Source: Bacteroidia bacterium
GTDB taxonomy: Bacteria; Bacteroidota; Bacteroidia; SpSt-205
Assembly: GCA_026003235.1 (NCBI GenBank)
Contig: BPGW01000005.1
Location: forward strand, 62,001 to 126,000
Direction: 5' to 3'
DNA: 64,000 nt
The notes under the pieces were generated by a model that was given only the letters and a program-made list of their open reading frames with translations, was not told where the DNA came from and ran no database searches. Below are positions 52,359-61,344 of this stretch, piece by piece; the stretch's first letter is position 1; every line of letters begins with the position of its first letter. The position numbers and the translations under genes are program-made.

Positions 52359-53276
52359 ATGCGAACTCTGTGGCAGGTTTCGGTAGCCCTGATAGGGGCT
52401 TTTTCGCTGAGCGTGTATGGACAGTCCATCACGGTTCTTGCAACGCGCGGCGATGTCCAAGTAGAACAGTCCAGCGGAGCTTGGGTGCGTGCTTCGGCCG
52501 GCATGAAGCTCTCGGAGCAGCAGAAAATCAAGCTGGCGCCCCAGTCGTATGTGGCCCTCGTCTTCCCTGGCAATAAAACCCGAGAAATCCGACAACCCGG
52601 CACTTATACCCTGGCTCAACTGACCGGCCAGCGGGCCAGTGCAGAAGATAACCCTTATGCCGCCCGTTACACCGGCTACGTGCTCAATCAGGCGATTGCT
52701 TCGGGTGCGGGGCGTGCTTCAGGGCGAACCTTAGGCGCGGTCACGCGCTCCACGATGGCTCCCGCCCCTCGCACCCCAGCCCAGAGTGCGTTCTATCCCG
52801 AAAAGATCGTCTTCCAGTGGGACCGTGTGCCTGGCTCGGAAGGGTACATCATTGAAATCCTGGATGAAGGCGGCAGTGTGATCCACACGCAGGAAGTTCC
52901 GGCGGATCAAACCAGCGCTGAGCTCTCCTTGGGCGGCAAGCTCAAGCCAGGCCCTTGCCACTATTGGCGGATCAGTACCCGGCGTTATGCCAGCCTCCAC
53001 TCCAATAACACCTGCTTCCGGGTGCTCTCGCCTGAAAAAGCCGCTGCCCTCAAAAAAGAAGAAGAGGCCCTGCGCAGGAGCGTAGACGCGCAAACGGCTC
53101 TGGGCCAAGCGCTCTTGGGAGCCTTCTACGAGCAGAACGGCCTGTATGGATACGCCTGGCAAGCTTACCATCAGGCGGCTACCCTGGAACCCGACGCCGA
53201 TGGGTACGTGGCGCTGCGGGATGGGCTCAGCCAACGCGCCGCCCAACAGGCTTCCGCCGCCCCTGTAAAAGAGTAA
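52359..53276 (+). CDS. FecR-like periplasmic protein
   Basis: The 305-residue protein has a signal peptide (SVALIGAFSLSVYGQ). The N-terminal ITVLATRGDVQVEQ followed by SAGMKLSEQQKIKLAPQSY and LVFPGNKTREIRQPGTYTL is the FecR-like repeat pattern of beta strands. The centre (residues 140-230) is Ig-like (IVFQWDRVPGSEGYIIEI), and the C-terminal 70 residues form TPR-like helices. It follows the CHASE2 gene by 32 bases and may be its periplasmic partner. A weak box TATTTTCT lies four bases before the ATG. A terminator follows. Confidence 0.75.
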   Translation: MRTLWQVSVALIGAFSLSVYGQSITVLATRGDVQVEQSSGAWVRASAGMKLSEQQKIKLAPQSYVALVFPGNKTREIRQPGTYTLAQLTGQRASAEDNPYAARYTGYVLNQAIASGAGRASGRTLGAVTRSTMAPAPRTPAQSAFYPEKIVFQWDRVPGSEGYIIEILDEGGSVIHTQEVPADQTSAELSLGGKLKPGPCHYWRISTRRYASLHSNNTCFRVLSPEKAAALKKEEEALRRSVDAQTALGQALLGAFYEQNGLYGYAWQAYHQAATLEPDADGYVALRDGLSQRAAQQASAAPVKE

Positions 53277-53300
53277 ATACACTTCTGTATGGGATTGCAT

Positions 53301-53326
53301 ACACTGGGGGAAGCCTCCCCCAGTGT
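53301..53326 (+). terminator. Rho-independent terminator after the FecR-like gene
   Basis: A ten-base perfect stem (ACACTGGGGG with CCCCCAGTGT) and a six-base loop, followed by a weak TTCCCATTT tract. It lies 24 bases after the stop. Confidence 0.8.
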
Positions 53327-53352
53327 TCCCATTTAAGTCGTACCTTTTGCGT

Positions 53353-54141
53353 ATGCAAGGCGTAGGGGTAGCTCTGGAACTTCCCGTGCTGTATAGGCGG
53401 CTGAGCTGGGTCTATCCTCTCTTGTTTGAAGAGATTATCGTAAAAAGCCAGCCTCCCCTGCGGGAGATTCTGAGCCGCTACCCCAAAGTCGTGCATGCGA
53501 TTAGCCATGCGGGCACGCTGGGCTGGATACCGGCTATTCTGGCGCTGTTGCGGGTGGCCTTACAGGAAGGCGGCCAGGCCCGGAAAGCCCTGGGTGTTTT
53601 TCATCGGGGGCTATACAAGGTGGCGCTGAGCCGATGGATCCTGAAGCAGGTCTTCCAAAGTGCGGAGCCGCCGGTCTTTGCTAAGGTCATTGCGGCTTTC
53701 AAGGAAGGCCCTGTAAACGATGTGGCCCTCTTTCCGGAGGGGGATAACTGCATCCTGGGAGATGTGTATGAGATTCGGCCGTTCCGCTCGCCGAAGTTCA
53801 TTGAGCTGGCGCTGGCGGCTGAAGCCCCTATCCTCGTCACCGTACACCGCGGAGCGGAAGAGTGGGGCAAAGACTTTTATGTGCCGAGTTGGATGCTAAG
53901 CTGGGTCAAACGCTTCCAGCCTGCGTATGTGCGCCCTCTGATGAAGAACCCCATTTTGAATCTGCCTGTACGGCTGACGCGCATTCCGAAGTTCAGCCTG
54001 CACGCCTCCTTGTACTTTCCTCGGCTGGCTTATGCTGACCTAAGCACGCGGCCGCGAGAAAGGTGGTTCCAGCTGCAAAGTGAGGCTCAGCAGGTCAAAA
54101 GGCTCATGGAAGCGCTCCTTCGTGACATGCCCTATGTCTGA
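53353..54141 (+). CDS. Lysophospholipid/glycerol acyltransferase-like protein
   Basis: The 262-residue protein has the acyltransferase layout: a histidine motif SHAGTLGW (His52), where the usual H-x4-D aspartate is not in place, and later the FPEG block in VALFPEGDNC (near 135), which binds the glycerol phosphate. Such enzymes acylate lysophosphatidic acid or related lipids. The substrate is not clear because the catalytic aspartate is displaced. A near-box TACCTTTTG lies just upstream of ATG 53353. It overlaps mutS by eight bases. Confidence 0.72.
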   Translation: MQGVGVALELPVLYRRLSWVYPLLFEEIIVKSQPPLREILSRYPKVVHAISHAGTLGWIPAILALLRVALQEGGQARKALGVFHRGLYKVALSRWILKQVFQSAEPPVFAKVIAAFKEGPVNDVALFPEGDNCILGDVYEIRPFRSPKFIELALAAEAPILVTVHRGAEEWGKDFYVPSWMLSWVKRFQPAYVRPLMKNPILNLPVRLTRIPKFSLHASLYFPRLAYADLSTRPRERWFQLQSEAQQVKRLMEALLRDMPYV

Positions 54142-56695
54142 GACGACAGCTTTGATGGACCAGTACTACGCGCTGAAGGCTAAACATCCTGGCGCGATTT
54201 TGCTTTTCCAGATAGGCGACTTCTACGAAACGTTTGAAGAGGATGCACGCATTGTGTCCAGCGTGTTAGGCATCACCCTTACTTCTCGCAACAATGGCAA
54301 GGCGGGGGATGTTCCCTTGGCAGGCTTTCCGATCAAGGCCCTGGACACCTACTTGCCCAAACTGCTGGAGGCTGGTTATCGGGTAGCGATTTGCGAGCAG
54401 GTTGAGGACCCGAAGAAGGCCAAGAAGATAGTGCGCCGGGCGGTGACTGAGGTTGTTTCGTCGGGGGTGTATTGGGGGGCTGAAGCCCCTGCGCTGTACT
54501 TGGCGGTGTTCTGGGCTTATGCGCCTACCGAAGCGGTGGTGCTGCTGGCGGATGTAACGGGCAGTGGGCGGGTCTTTTATCATGCCGGGCCTTTGAACCA
54601 AGTGGAGGCGATGCTGGCGGCGTTTCAGCCGGTAGAGGGCCTGGTCTACCCGGGGCAAGAAAGCCTCTGGAATCAACTCTACAGCGGTAGCACGCGGGTG
54701 GAAGCCCTCCCCGACCTATATTTTGACAAGGAAGGGCTACGGGGGGCCTTTGAGGAAGTGTACGGGTATACCCCGCCTGCGACCCTGCTTCAACAGCCTG
54801 CCCCGGTGCAGGGGGTCCTGGCGGCGTTTCTCCAGCACTTGCGCACTCTGCGGGCAGGCGGGTGGAGCCACCTGAGCTTCCCCCGCGCGCTGCCTGTCGG
54901 CAAGGGCTTTTTCCTGGACCCGGATACCCTGCGGAACCTGGAAGTGCTGGCTCCCCTTCACCCCGAGGGCAAAAGTCTCTTTGATGTGCTGCGCGCCACG
55001 GTCACGCCGATGGGGACGCGGCTTTTGCGAGCTCGGCTAAGCTTCCCTCTGCGAGACGCGGCCGAAATAGAAAAACGCTTAGACCAGGTAGAGGTGCTTT
55101 ACAACCATCTGGAAGGAAGGGCTTCCTGGGAAAAGCTCCTGCGTCAAATAAGCGACATGGAGCGGCGGGTGGCGCGCTTGGCGGCTCGTAAAGCGGCCCC
55201 TCGCGACCTGGCTCAGCTCTACTGGGCCGTCGTAGCGTGCCAAGAACTGGCTACCGCTTTGCCCGCTGGATACCCCCCTTTGGCTGAAGCGTCCCGTCCA
55301 GCCCTTCAGGAAGTGCGCCAGCGCCTGGAAAAGTACCTTCTCCTCTCGTCTGAGCCACCCTACATCGCAGAGAAGCCTGGGGAGGGACAGGTCATCCGCG
55401 AAGGCGTGGACGAAAAGCTGGACCGGGCTCGGTACCTTTTGCGGCATGCTCAGGAGGAGATTGAGCGGCTGGAGGCCGCTGAGCGCGCCCGCACCGGCAT
55501 CCCTTCCCTCAAAATCTCCCTCAATCGGCAGCTGGGCTATGTGATCCAAGTCACGGCGGCGCAGGCCAGCAAAGTGCCTCCGGATTATCGCCTGAGGCAG
55601 CAGCTTGCCCAAGGGGGGGCCCGCTACACCACCAACGCTTTAGACCAGCTCAACCTTGAAATCGCCACCGCAGAGGAAACCATCAGAGAACGCGAGCAGG
55701 CCCGTTATCAGGAGCTCTTGGAGGGGCTCCAGGAGTTTATAGGGCCGCTCAAGGTGTGCGCCCAATGGGCCGCCGAAGTGGATGTGCACCTGGCCTTAGC
55801 CACCTTGGCCCGGCAGTACAACTATGTGCGGCCTCGCTTTACCACCGAACGCCGTATCTTTATCAAAAAGGGCCGGCATCCGGTGATTGAGCGTTTTCTG
55901 CCGCCTCACCAGCCCTATCAGCCTAACTCCCTTCTTCTCACGCCTTCTCAGCGCATTATGCTGCTGACGGGCCCCAACATGGCCGGCAAGTCGGCCTTCT
56001 TGCGCCAAAATGCCCTTATCCTCCTCATGGCCCAGATAGGGAGCTTCGTTCCGGCCGAAGAGGTGGAAATTGCCCCGGTGGATCAGATTTTTAGCCGGAT
56101 TGGCGCCTCCGATAACCTGGCAGCTGGGCAAAGCACCTTCCTGGTGGAAATGCAAGAAACGGCGCGTATCTTGCACCAAGCCACCGAATACAGCTTTGTG
56201 ATCCTGGACGAGATTGGGCGCGGCACCAGCACTTACGATGGACTGGCTATTGCGTGGGCTGTGTTGGAATACCTGCACCAAGATCGGCACTGTCGGCCCT
56301 GGGTGCTTTTTGCTACGCATTACCACGAGCTGACCGAGCTGGAAAAAGCCCTTCCCGCCTTAGCCAACTACCATCTGGCGGTGGAAAAGCGTGGCGATAA
56401 ACTGATCTTCTTACACGAGGTGCGAAAAGGCGCTATGCGACGCAGTTTTGGTATCGCTGTCGCGGAAATGGCCGGCCTACCTCCCACCCTGATAGAAAGA
56501 GCCCGTACCCTCCTACGCCACTTTGAGAAACAGGTGTCTTTCCAGCCCAGCTCAGAACCTACCCTGTTCTCATTGCCTGCCGATGTGGAGGGGGTCTTGC
56601 GTCGTCGCCTCCTTGAACTGGACCCCCAGACCCTCACCCCCATCGAAGCCCTCCTGAAACTCCAAGAGCTGCGTTCCTTAGCCCAACAAACATGA
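54134..56695 (+). CDS. mutS: DNA mismatch repair protein MutS
   Basis: The 853-residue protein is a full MutS1. The mismatch-wedge FYE (30-32) follows FQIGD, the connector and clamp domains are in the middle, and the ATPase has Walker A GPNMAGKSAFLRQN (near 613), a DNLAAGQSTFLVEM signature, Walker B FVILDEIGRGTSTYDG and the FATHYHEL loop. The C-terminal helix-turn-helix region is present (PIEALLKLQELRSLA). It recognises mismatches and recruits MutL. ATG 54134 overlaps the acyltransferase, and its stop overlaps the LptF/G gene (ATGA). Confidence 0.97.
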   Translation: MSETTALMDQYYALKAKHPGAILLFQIGDFYETFEEDARIVSSVLGITLTSRNNGKAGDVPLAGFPIKALDTYLPKLLEAGYRVAICEQVEDPKKAKKIVRRAVTEVVSSGVYWGAEAPALYLAVFWAYAPTEAVVLLADVTGSGRVFYHAGPLNQVEAMLAAFQPVEGLVYPGQESLWNQLYSGSTRVEALPDLYFDKEGLRGAFEEVYGYTPPATLLQQPAPVQGVLAAFLQHLRTLRAGGWSHLSFPRALPVGKGFFLDPDTLRNLEVLAPLHPEGKSLFDVLRATVTPMGTRLLRARLSFPLRDAAEIEKRLDQVEVLYNHLEGRASWEKLLRQISDMERRVARLAARKAAPRDLAQLYWAVVACQELATALPAGYPPLAEASRPALQEVRQRLEKYLLLSSEPPYIAEKPGEGQVIREGVDEKLDRARYLLRHAQEEIERLEAAERARTGIPSLKISLNRQLGYVIQVTAAQASKVPPDYRLRQQLAQGGARYTTNALDQLNLEIATAEETIREREQARYQELLEGLQEFIGPLKVCAQWAAEVDVHLALATLARQYNYVRPRFTTERRIFIKKGRHPVIERFLPPHQPYQPNSLLLTPSQRIMLLTGPNMAGKSAFLRQNALILLMAQIGSFVPAEEVEIAPVDQIFSRIGASDNLAAGQSTFLVEMQETARILHQATEYSFVILDEIGRGTSTYDGLAIAWAVLEYLHQDRHCRPWVLFATHYHELTELEKALPALANYHLAVEKRGDKLIFLHEVRKGAMRRSFGIAVAEMAGLPPTLIERARTLLRHFEKQVSFQPSSEPTLFSLPADVEGVLRRRLLELDPQTLTPIEALLKLQELRSLAQQT

Positions 56696-57756
56696 AGCGC
56701 CTTGACCGATACGTCCTACGCTCCTTTCTGGTGAGTTTTTTAGGCAGCCTGGCCCTTCTTGTGGTGGTGCTCATAGCCATAGACGTAGCCGAAAAAATAG
56801 ATGACTTTGTAGAGAAAAAGGTCCCCTTCACAGCGTTGGTTCGCTACTACCAGAACTTCATCCCTTTTTATGCAAATCTCCTTTCACCGCTCATGATCTT
56901 TCTGTCGGTTTTGTTTTTTACTGGCCGGTGGGCGCAGCGCTCAGAAATAGTAGCCTTGCTGGCCAGCGGGGTCAGCTTCTGGCGGATCTTGAGGCCTTAT
57001 CTGATGATAGCGGCTTTTTTCAGTGTGGTGAGTGCCTTCCTCCAGTTTTTTGTTATCCCCCGCAATGTGCGTCGTATTGAGGAGTTTGAGTATAAGTACA
57101 TCAAGAATCGGGTTTACTTTGATCAGCGCCAGGTGCATGTGAAGCTTGCCGTGGACAGCTACTTTTTTGTGCGAGCTTTTGACAAATTTGATAAAGTGGG
57201 GTTCTGGGCTGTGATTGAACGGTATGCGGGCCCTCTTCTGACCGAGCGCTATGTGGCTGAAGAGGTGCAATGGCTGGCCCCGCAGAAGGCTTGGAGGTTT
57301 GTGCGGGTATGGCATTTTGAGCCGGATCGCCGCCCCCGCTATCAGGCTCAGCTGGATACGATTTTACCCCTTTCGCCAGAGGATATCATTCGTTCGGAGC
57401 TCTACACACGCACCATGAATTTGCCTGAACTCTGGAAGGAGTACCAGCGCCAGCGATATGTAGGCGGGGACATAGCAAGCCTGTTGGAGATGGAGCTGCA
57501 TGAGCGGGCGGCGATTCCGTTAGCGTCGGTGATTTTGACGGCGTTGGGTTTTGCTTCGGCTTCTCGCAAGCGGCGAGGGGGTGTAGCCTGGCAAATCGGG
57601 CTGGGGCTGGTGCTGGCCTTTGTGTATGTGTTTCTGTTGGTAATCGCCAAGAGCGCTTTGTCGGGCAAGAGTGGGTGGGCTTGGGTAGGGGTCTGGCTGC
57701 CAAACTTCCTTTTTACGGCCGTAGCAGGGCTGTGGTTGTGGCGGGTGCCTAAGTGA
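56692..57756 (+). CDS. LptF/LptG-family permease of lipopolysaccharide export
   Basis: The 354-residue YjgP/YjgQ protein has three N-terminal membrane helices (residues 10-32, 55-78, 98-122), a periplasmic beta-jellyroll and three C-terminal helices. The first cytoplasmic loop SEIVALLASGVSFWRIL is the family coupling helix. It is one of the two permeases that extract LPS from the inner membrane with LptB2. Only one family member is in the window, so LptF versus LptG cannot be decided. It overlaps mutS by four bases and overlaps the convergent PAP2-like gene by eight bases. Confidence 0.9.
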   Translation: MKRLDRYVLRSFLVSFLGSLALLVVVLIAIDVAEKIDDFVEKKVPFTALVRYYQNFIPFYANLLSPLMIFLSVLFFTGRWAQRSEIVALLASGVSFWRILRPYLMIAAFFSVVSAFLQFFVIPRNVRRIEEFEYKYIKNRVYFDQRQVHVKLAVDSYFFVRAFDKFDKVGFWAVIERYAGPLLTERYVAEEVQWLAPQKAWRFVRVWHFEPDRRPRYQAQLDTILPLSPEDIIRSELYTRTMNLPELWKEYQRQRYVGGDIASLLEMELHERAAIPLASVILTALGFASASRKRRGGVAWQIGLGLVLAFVYVFLLVIAKSALSGKSGWAWVGVWLPNFLFTAVAGLWLWRVPK

Positions 57757-58297
57757 AAAGCCGAGCGTACGAAATACCGCTTACCAGTCCAAAAAGCAGT
57801 CCGCGTCCTACTTCGGCCTTGGTGTGGGCTCCCTGGTGAAGGCGAAGGGCACCCACCGCTATGGCCAGGGCCGCAAGGAGGAGAAAGGCCCCAGGGTAGT
57901 GCCTTACATAGCCGGCGTAAAACCCCGTGAGCGCAGCCCAACCGTAAGCATGGAAGGAATATTCCCACCGCCAGTGCACGAGGAAAGCCCCGAAGGCTAC
58001 CCATAGCAAAAAACTCAGCCAGAAATGAAGTACAAGTTCGGCGGTAGCGGCCCATAGCCCCGCAATTACAAGGAGGTTCCATAAGAGCAGGAATCGGCGT
58101 GTGGAACCCAAGAGAAGGAGGATGTCAAGGGGGGTAGTTTGGAGCCAGAAGTACAGCATGCCTCCTACGCCCACTAAGAGGCCCCAAGCGGCGACGAGCC
58201 AGGCCCCCTGCCATTGGCTCCAATAAGAGATCCAGGCCGCCTCAAGGAGGGCGGGATGCGTCAAGAGAGCCAGCGCCGCCAGCGCCTTTTTCACCAT
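57749..58297 (-). CDS. Polytopic membrane protein, PAP2-like
   Basis: The 182-residue protein has about five hydrophobic segments. Near its end, LRLHQGAHTKAEVGRGLLFGLVSG resembles the last motif of PAP2 phosphatases (R-x-x-x-x-x-H-T-x-x-x-x-G). The other two PAP2 motifs are not evident, so it may be a degenerate or divergent relative. It overlaps the DUF5683 gene by seven bases. ATG 58297 is the start that fits this coupling. Confidence 0.6.
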   Translation of the reverse strand: MVKKALAALALLTHPALLEAAWISYWSQWQGAWLVAAWGLLVGVGGMLYFWLQTTPLDILLLLGSTRRFLLLWNLLVIAGLWAATAELVLHFWLSFLLWVAFGAFLVHWRWEYSFHAYGWAALTGFYAGYVRHYPGAFLLLAALAIAVGALRLHQGAHTKAEVGRGLLFGLVSGISYARLFT

Positions 58298-58749
58298 TGA
58301 ACCAGCAGGAGTAGCCCTCCTGGGGCCGGTCCCGCATAGAGGTAGAAGCCCTTCAGGTGGGCATCCGCGTAGGCTTCTCCGGCCTGCAAGCCGTACAACA
58401 CAAAAAAGGCCAGCAAAAACACATCCCGCTCTTTTCGGTAGCTTTCCCGCAAAAAGCGGAGGTTTTCTGGCGGCAGGGGTAAGGGGGAGGCGCCGGTAGC
58501 AAGCGCTTCTCGGTAGGCGCTGCGGTAGTAGAGGTAACGCTGGTGGCTGGAGTAAGCGAGCGCGCCGGTCAAACCCAGCGCTCCCCACACCAGGGGAGCT
58601 TTCCAATAAGCTCGGTTGTAGATTTGGCCAGCCCCAGGCAAAAGGACACTAAGCCACAGAGCTGTACGAGGGTTAGGCAGAGAGACCGAGTCTCTCTCTT
58701 GAGAGAAGGCTATGGCACTTAGCCCTGCAAGCCACCACCATCGCTGCAT
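58291..58749 (-). CDS. DUF5683 domain membrane protein
   Basis: The 152-residue protein has a signal-like N-terminus (WWWLAGLSAIAFSQ). It then has the DUF5683 hallmark ALWLSVLLPGAGQIYNRAYWKAPLVWG (about residues 30-56), followed by two more hydrophobic segments. The domain is common in Bacteroidota but has no known function. ATG 58749 was chosen over the open frame to 58824, which would overlap the divergent GT4 gene. It is coupled to the PAP2-like gene. Confidence 0.82.
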   Translation of the reverse strand: MQRWWWLAGLSAIAFSQERDSVSLPNPRTALWLSVLLPGAGQIYNRAYWKAPLVWGALGLTGALAYSSHQRYLYYRSAYREALATGASPLPLPPENLRFLRESYRKERDVFLLAFFVLYGLQAGEAYADAHLKGFYLYAGPAPGGLLLLVQW

Positions 58750-58751
58750 TT

Positions 58752-58759
58752 TATTTTTG
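58752..58759 (+). promoter_or_regulatory. -7 promoter box TATTTTTG for the GT4 gene
   Basis: Perfect TAnnTTTG ending five bases before ATG 58765. It faces a minus-strand box at 58769-58776, so the two promoter cores overlap. Confidence 0.65.
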
Positions 58760-58764
58760 GCCGC

Positions 58765-59922
58765 ATGACAAAAGTACGGGTTCTGCGTCTTATCAGTCGG
58801 CTCAATGTGGGGGGGCCAGCGCACCAGGCGCTTTTGCTCACGCGCGATTTGGATCCGACTCGCTACGAGAGCTGGCTCTTGGCAGGGCAGGAGCCCGCCG
58901 GCGAAGCGCGCGCCGTGGCCTGGATCGAGGCGTATGGGGTGCCTGTGTCCTACGTGCCTTTTTTGGAGCGAGAGCCTTCCTGGTACAAAGACCTACGGGC
59001 CCTCCTGTACTTGTGGCGTTTCATGCGCCAGAAGCGCCCTCACCTTGTGCACACCCATACGGCGAAAGCTGGAGCGTTGGGCCGGCTGGCGGCTTGGCTG
59101 GCGGGCGTCCCTGTGCGCATCCACACCTTCCATGGGCATTCCCTGGAGGGGTACTTCTCGCCCTGGAAGTCCTGGCTCTATCGCCAAATTGAGGCTTTCC
59201 TGGCTCGCCTTACGCACCGTATCATAGCCCTTAGCGAGCGCCAGAAGCAGGACCTGGTGGAGCGCTTTCGCATAGCCCCTCCGGACAAAGTCGTGGTGAT
59301 TCCCTTGGGGTTTGAGTTGGAGCGGCTGGATCGGTACGACCCCCACCAAGTTGCTGCCTTCCGTTCTACCTGGCAGGGTCAGGAAGAGGGGGCTCTCCTT
59401 CTGGGGTGGATTGGGCGGATGGTACCCATCAAGCGCGTGGATAGGCTTCTCAAGGCTTTTGCGCAGGTAAGGGCTGCAGGGATGCGGGTTCGGCTCGTGC
59501 TGGTTGGGGATGGCCCCGAACGGCCAGCCCTGGAAGCTTTAGCCCAAACCCTGAAGCTTGGCAAAGCGGTCGTATGGGCCGGCCTGCAATGGGATATCGC
59601 TTCTGTGCTACGGGCCTTGGATGCGGTGGTGCTCACCTCGGACAACGAAGGCACCCCCGTCACGCTGATTGAGGCGCTTGCGTGTGGCGTTCCCGTAGCT
59701 GCCACGCCGGTAGGGGGGGTTCCCGATGTGCTGGAACAGGGAAAATGGGGCCTGTTGCTCACCGAACCCCTGGAGCAAAGCCTGCGGGCTTTCCTTGAGG
59801 GGCTGCCTCAAGCTCAAAGGCAGGCGCAGGCCGCCCAACCTTACATTCGTCAGCGATACGGAGCTACCCGCCTTCTTCAAGATATTGATAAGCTTTACCG
59901 TTCCTTGGCACCTGGGTTTTGA
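58765..59922 (+). CDS. GT4-family glycosyltransferase
   Basis: The 385-residue enzyme has the two-domain GT-B layout. The N-terminal LNVGGPAHQALLL and HTHTAKAGALGRLAA blocks and the C-terminal nucleotide site GWIGRMVPIKRVDRLL, VLVGDGPERPALE and SDNEGTPVTLIEALACGVPV give the EX7E pattern of GT4. It transfers a sugar from a nucleotide donor with retention. The acceptor is unknown, perhaps lipopolysaccharide. It starts five bases after a perfect promoter box and is followed by a phosphohexomutase gene with its own box. Confidence 0.92.
   Translation: MTKVRVLRLISRLNVGGPAHQALLLTRDLDPTRYESWLLAGQEPAGEARAVAWIEAYGVPVSYVPFLEREPSWYKDLRALLYLWRFMRQKRPHLVHTHTAKAGALGRLAAWLAGVPVRIHTFHGHSLEGYFSPWKSWLYRQIEAFLARLTHRIIALSERQKQDLVERFRIAPPDKVVVIPLGFELERLDRYDPHQVAAFRSTWQGQEEGALLLGWIGRMVPIKRVDRLLKAFAQVRAAGMRVRLVLVGDGPERPALEALAQTLKLGKAVVWAGLQWDIASVLRALDAVVLTSDNEGTPVTLIEALACGVPVAATPVGGVPDVLEQGKWGLLLTEPLEQSLRAFLEGLPQAQRQAQAAQPYIRQRYGATRLLQDIDKLYRSLAPGF
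58769..58776 (-). promoter_or_regulatory. -7 promoter box TACTTTTG for the DUF5683 gene
   Basis: Perfect TAnnTTTG on the minus strand, lying inside the first codons of the GT4 gene. It is 19 bases before ATG 58749, so this gene would have a short leader. Confidence 0.5.
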
Positions 59923-59925
59923 GCG

Positions 59926-59933
59926 TACTTTTG
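59926..59933 (+). promoter_or_regulatory. -7 promoter box TACTTTTG for the phosphohexomutase gene
   Basis: Perfect TAnnTTTG ending four bases before ATG 59938. A TTG (59905-59907) 18 bases upstream may be the -33 element. Confidence 0.7.
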
Positions 59934-59937
59934 CGCT

Positions 59938-61341
59938 ATGGCTCCGATTCGTTTTGGCACGGATGGGTGGCGAGCGGTGATAGGGCGGGACTTCACTTTT
60001 GCGGGCCTTAGCCGTATCGTGGAGGGCACGGCGCGCTGGCTCTTACAGAAGTACCCCCACCCCAAGGTGATGATAGGGTATGATTGCCGCTTCATGGCGG
60101 GGCGGTTTGCCGCGGCCGCAGCCCAGCACCTGGCCCACCGAGGCATAAAAGTGTATATCAGCCCTTCTTTTGTCACGACGCCTATGGTCTCGCTGGCTAC
60201 GGTGCAGCACCAGAGCCATCTGGGCGTGGTGCTCACGGCTTCGCACAACCCGCCGGAATACCTGGGATATAAACTCAAAGCTCCCTATGGGGGACCGGCG
60301 CCCGTTTCTATCCTACAAGAAATTGAAGCCCTTATCCCCGAAGAACCCATAGACCTGCCCGAAGCCTGGGAAGCTTTTCTGGAACGGCGCCAAATTGAGA
60401 TCTACGACATGGAAGCGCTCTACGCCAACTACATCAAAGGGCGCTTTGACCTCAAAGCTCTGGCCGCCCTTCCCTATCGCATAGGGTTTGATGCGATGTA
60501 TGGGGCTGGCCAGCGGATTTTTCCGCGTCTCTTGCCAGGGCTGTATACCTTTCGCTGCGAATACAACCCCAGCTTCGGCGGGGTGAATCCCGAACCTATA
60601 CCCAAAAACCTGGGTGACTTTGCGCGCTTTGTGCAGGAGAAGGGCCTTGACTTTGGGTTTGTGCTGGATGGAGATGCTGACCGGATAGGTATGCTGGGTT
60701 CGGGAGGGCGGTATATAGATGCTCATCACCTTATTCTGCTGGTTTTGCACTACCTGGTTCGGTATCGGGGTGAGCGTGGGCGGGTTATTTTGAGCCTGAG
60801 CTGTGCGGTAAGGGTGGGAGAATACGCCAGGCAAGCAGGCCTGCCTGTGGAAATCACGCCTGTCGGCTTCAAGTACATTGCGCAGCGCATGCAAGAAGCC
60901 CCCGATACCCTTCTCGGGGCCGAAGAGTCCGGCGGCATCGCTATCCCCTCCCACCTGCCTGAACGGGATGGGATCTTCATCGCTCTGTTGATTCTGGATA
61001 TGCTTCGCCAGACCGGCAAGTCGCTTGACCAGCTTATTGAAGAGATTTACGACATGGTGGGGCCCTTTGCGGTGGATCGGCTGGATTGGCCGGTAGCGGA
61101 CGAACGCAAAGCGGCTATTTTGCGCCTGCTTCGTGAGGCGCCACCGTCTACTTTTGCTGGCCGTACTGTGGTCAAGGTAGATGCCACCGATGGGTATAAG
61201 CTGCTCCTTGAGGAAGGGGAAGCGGTGATGTTCCGAGCTTCGGGTACGGAGCCGATTCTGCGCATCTACACCGAGGCCTCTACGGCACAGCGGGCACGGG
61301 AGCTTATCACCGCCGGGCAAGAGCTGGTCATGCGCGCCTGA
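59938..61341 (+). CDS. Phosphohexomutase (phosphoglucomutase/phosphomannomutase family)
   Basis: The 467-residue enzyme shows the phosphoserine motif TASHNPPEY (Ser102), the metal loop DGDADR (about 244-249), the sugar-binding GAEESGG near 325 and the phosphate-binding FRASGTEPILRIY near the end. It interconverts hexose 1- and 6-phosphates for glycan precursors; glucose versus mannose preference is not readable. The FAH-family gene follows by three bases. The promoter lies at 59926-59933, after the GT4 stop. Confidence 0.93.
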   Translation: MAPIRFGTDGWRAVIGRDFTFAGLSRIVEGTARWLLQKYPHPKVMIGYDCRFMAGRFAAAAAQHLAHRGIKVYISPSFVTTPMVSLATVQHQSHLGVVLTASHNPPEYLGYKLKAPYGGPAPVSILQEIEALIPEEPIDLPEAWEAFLERRQIEIYDMEALYANYIKGRFDLKALAALPYRIGFDAMYGAGQRIFPRLLPGLYTFRCEYNPSFGGVNPEPIPKNLGDFARFVQEKGLDFGFVLDGDADRIGMLGSGGRYIDAHHLILLVLHYLVRYRGERGRVILSLSCAVRVGEYARQAGLPVEITPVGFKYIAQRMQEAPDTLLGAEESGGIAIPSHLPERDGIFIALLILDMLRQTGKSLDQLIEEIYDMVGPFAVDRLDWPVADERKAAILRLLREAPPSTFAGRTVVKVDATDGYKLLLEEGEAVMFRASGTEPILRIYTEASTAQRARELITAGQELVMRA

Positions 61342-61344
61342 AGC

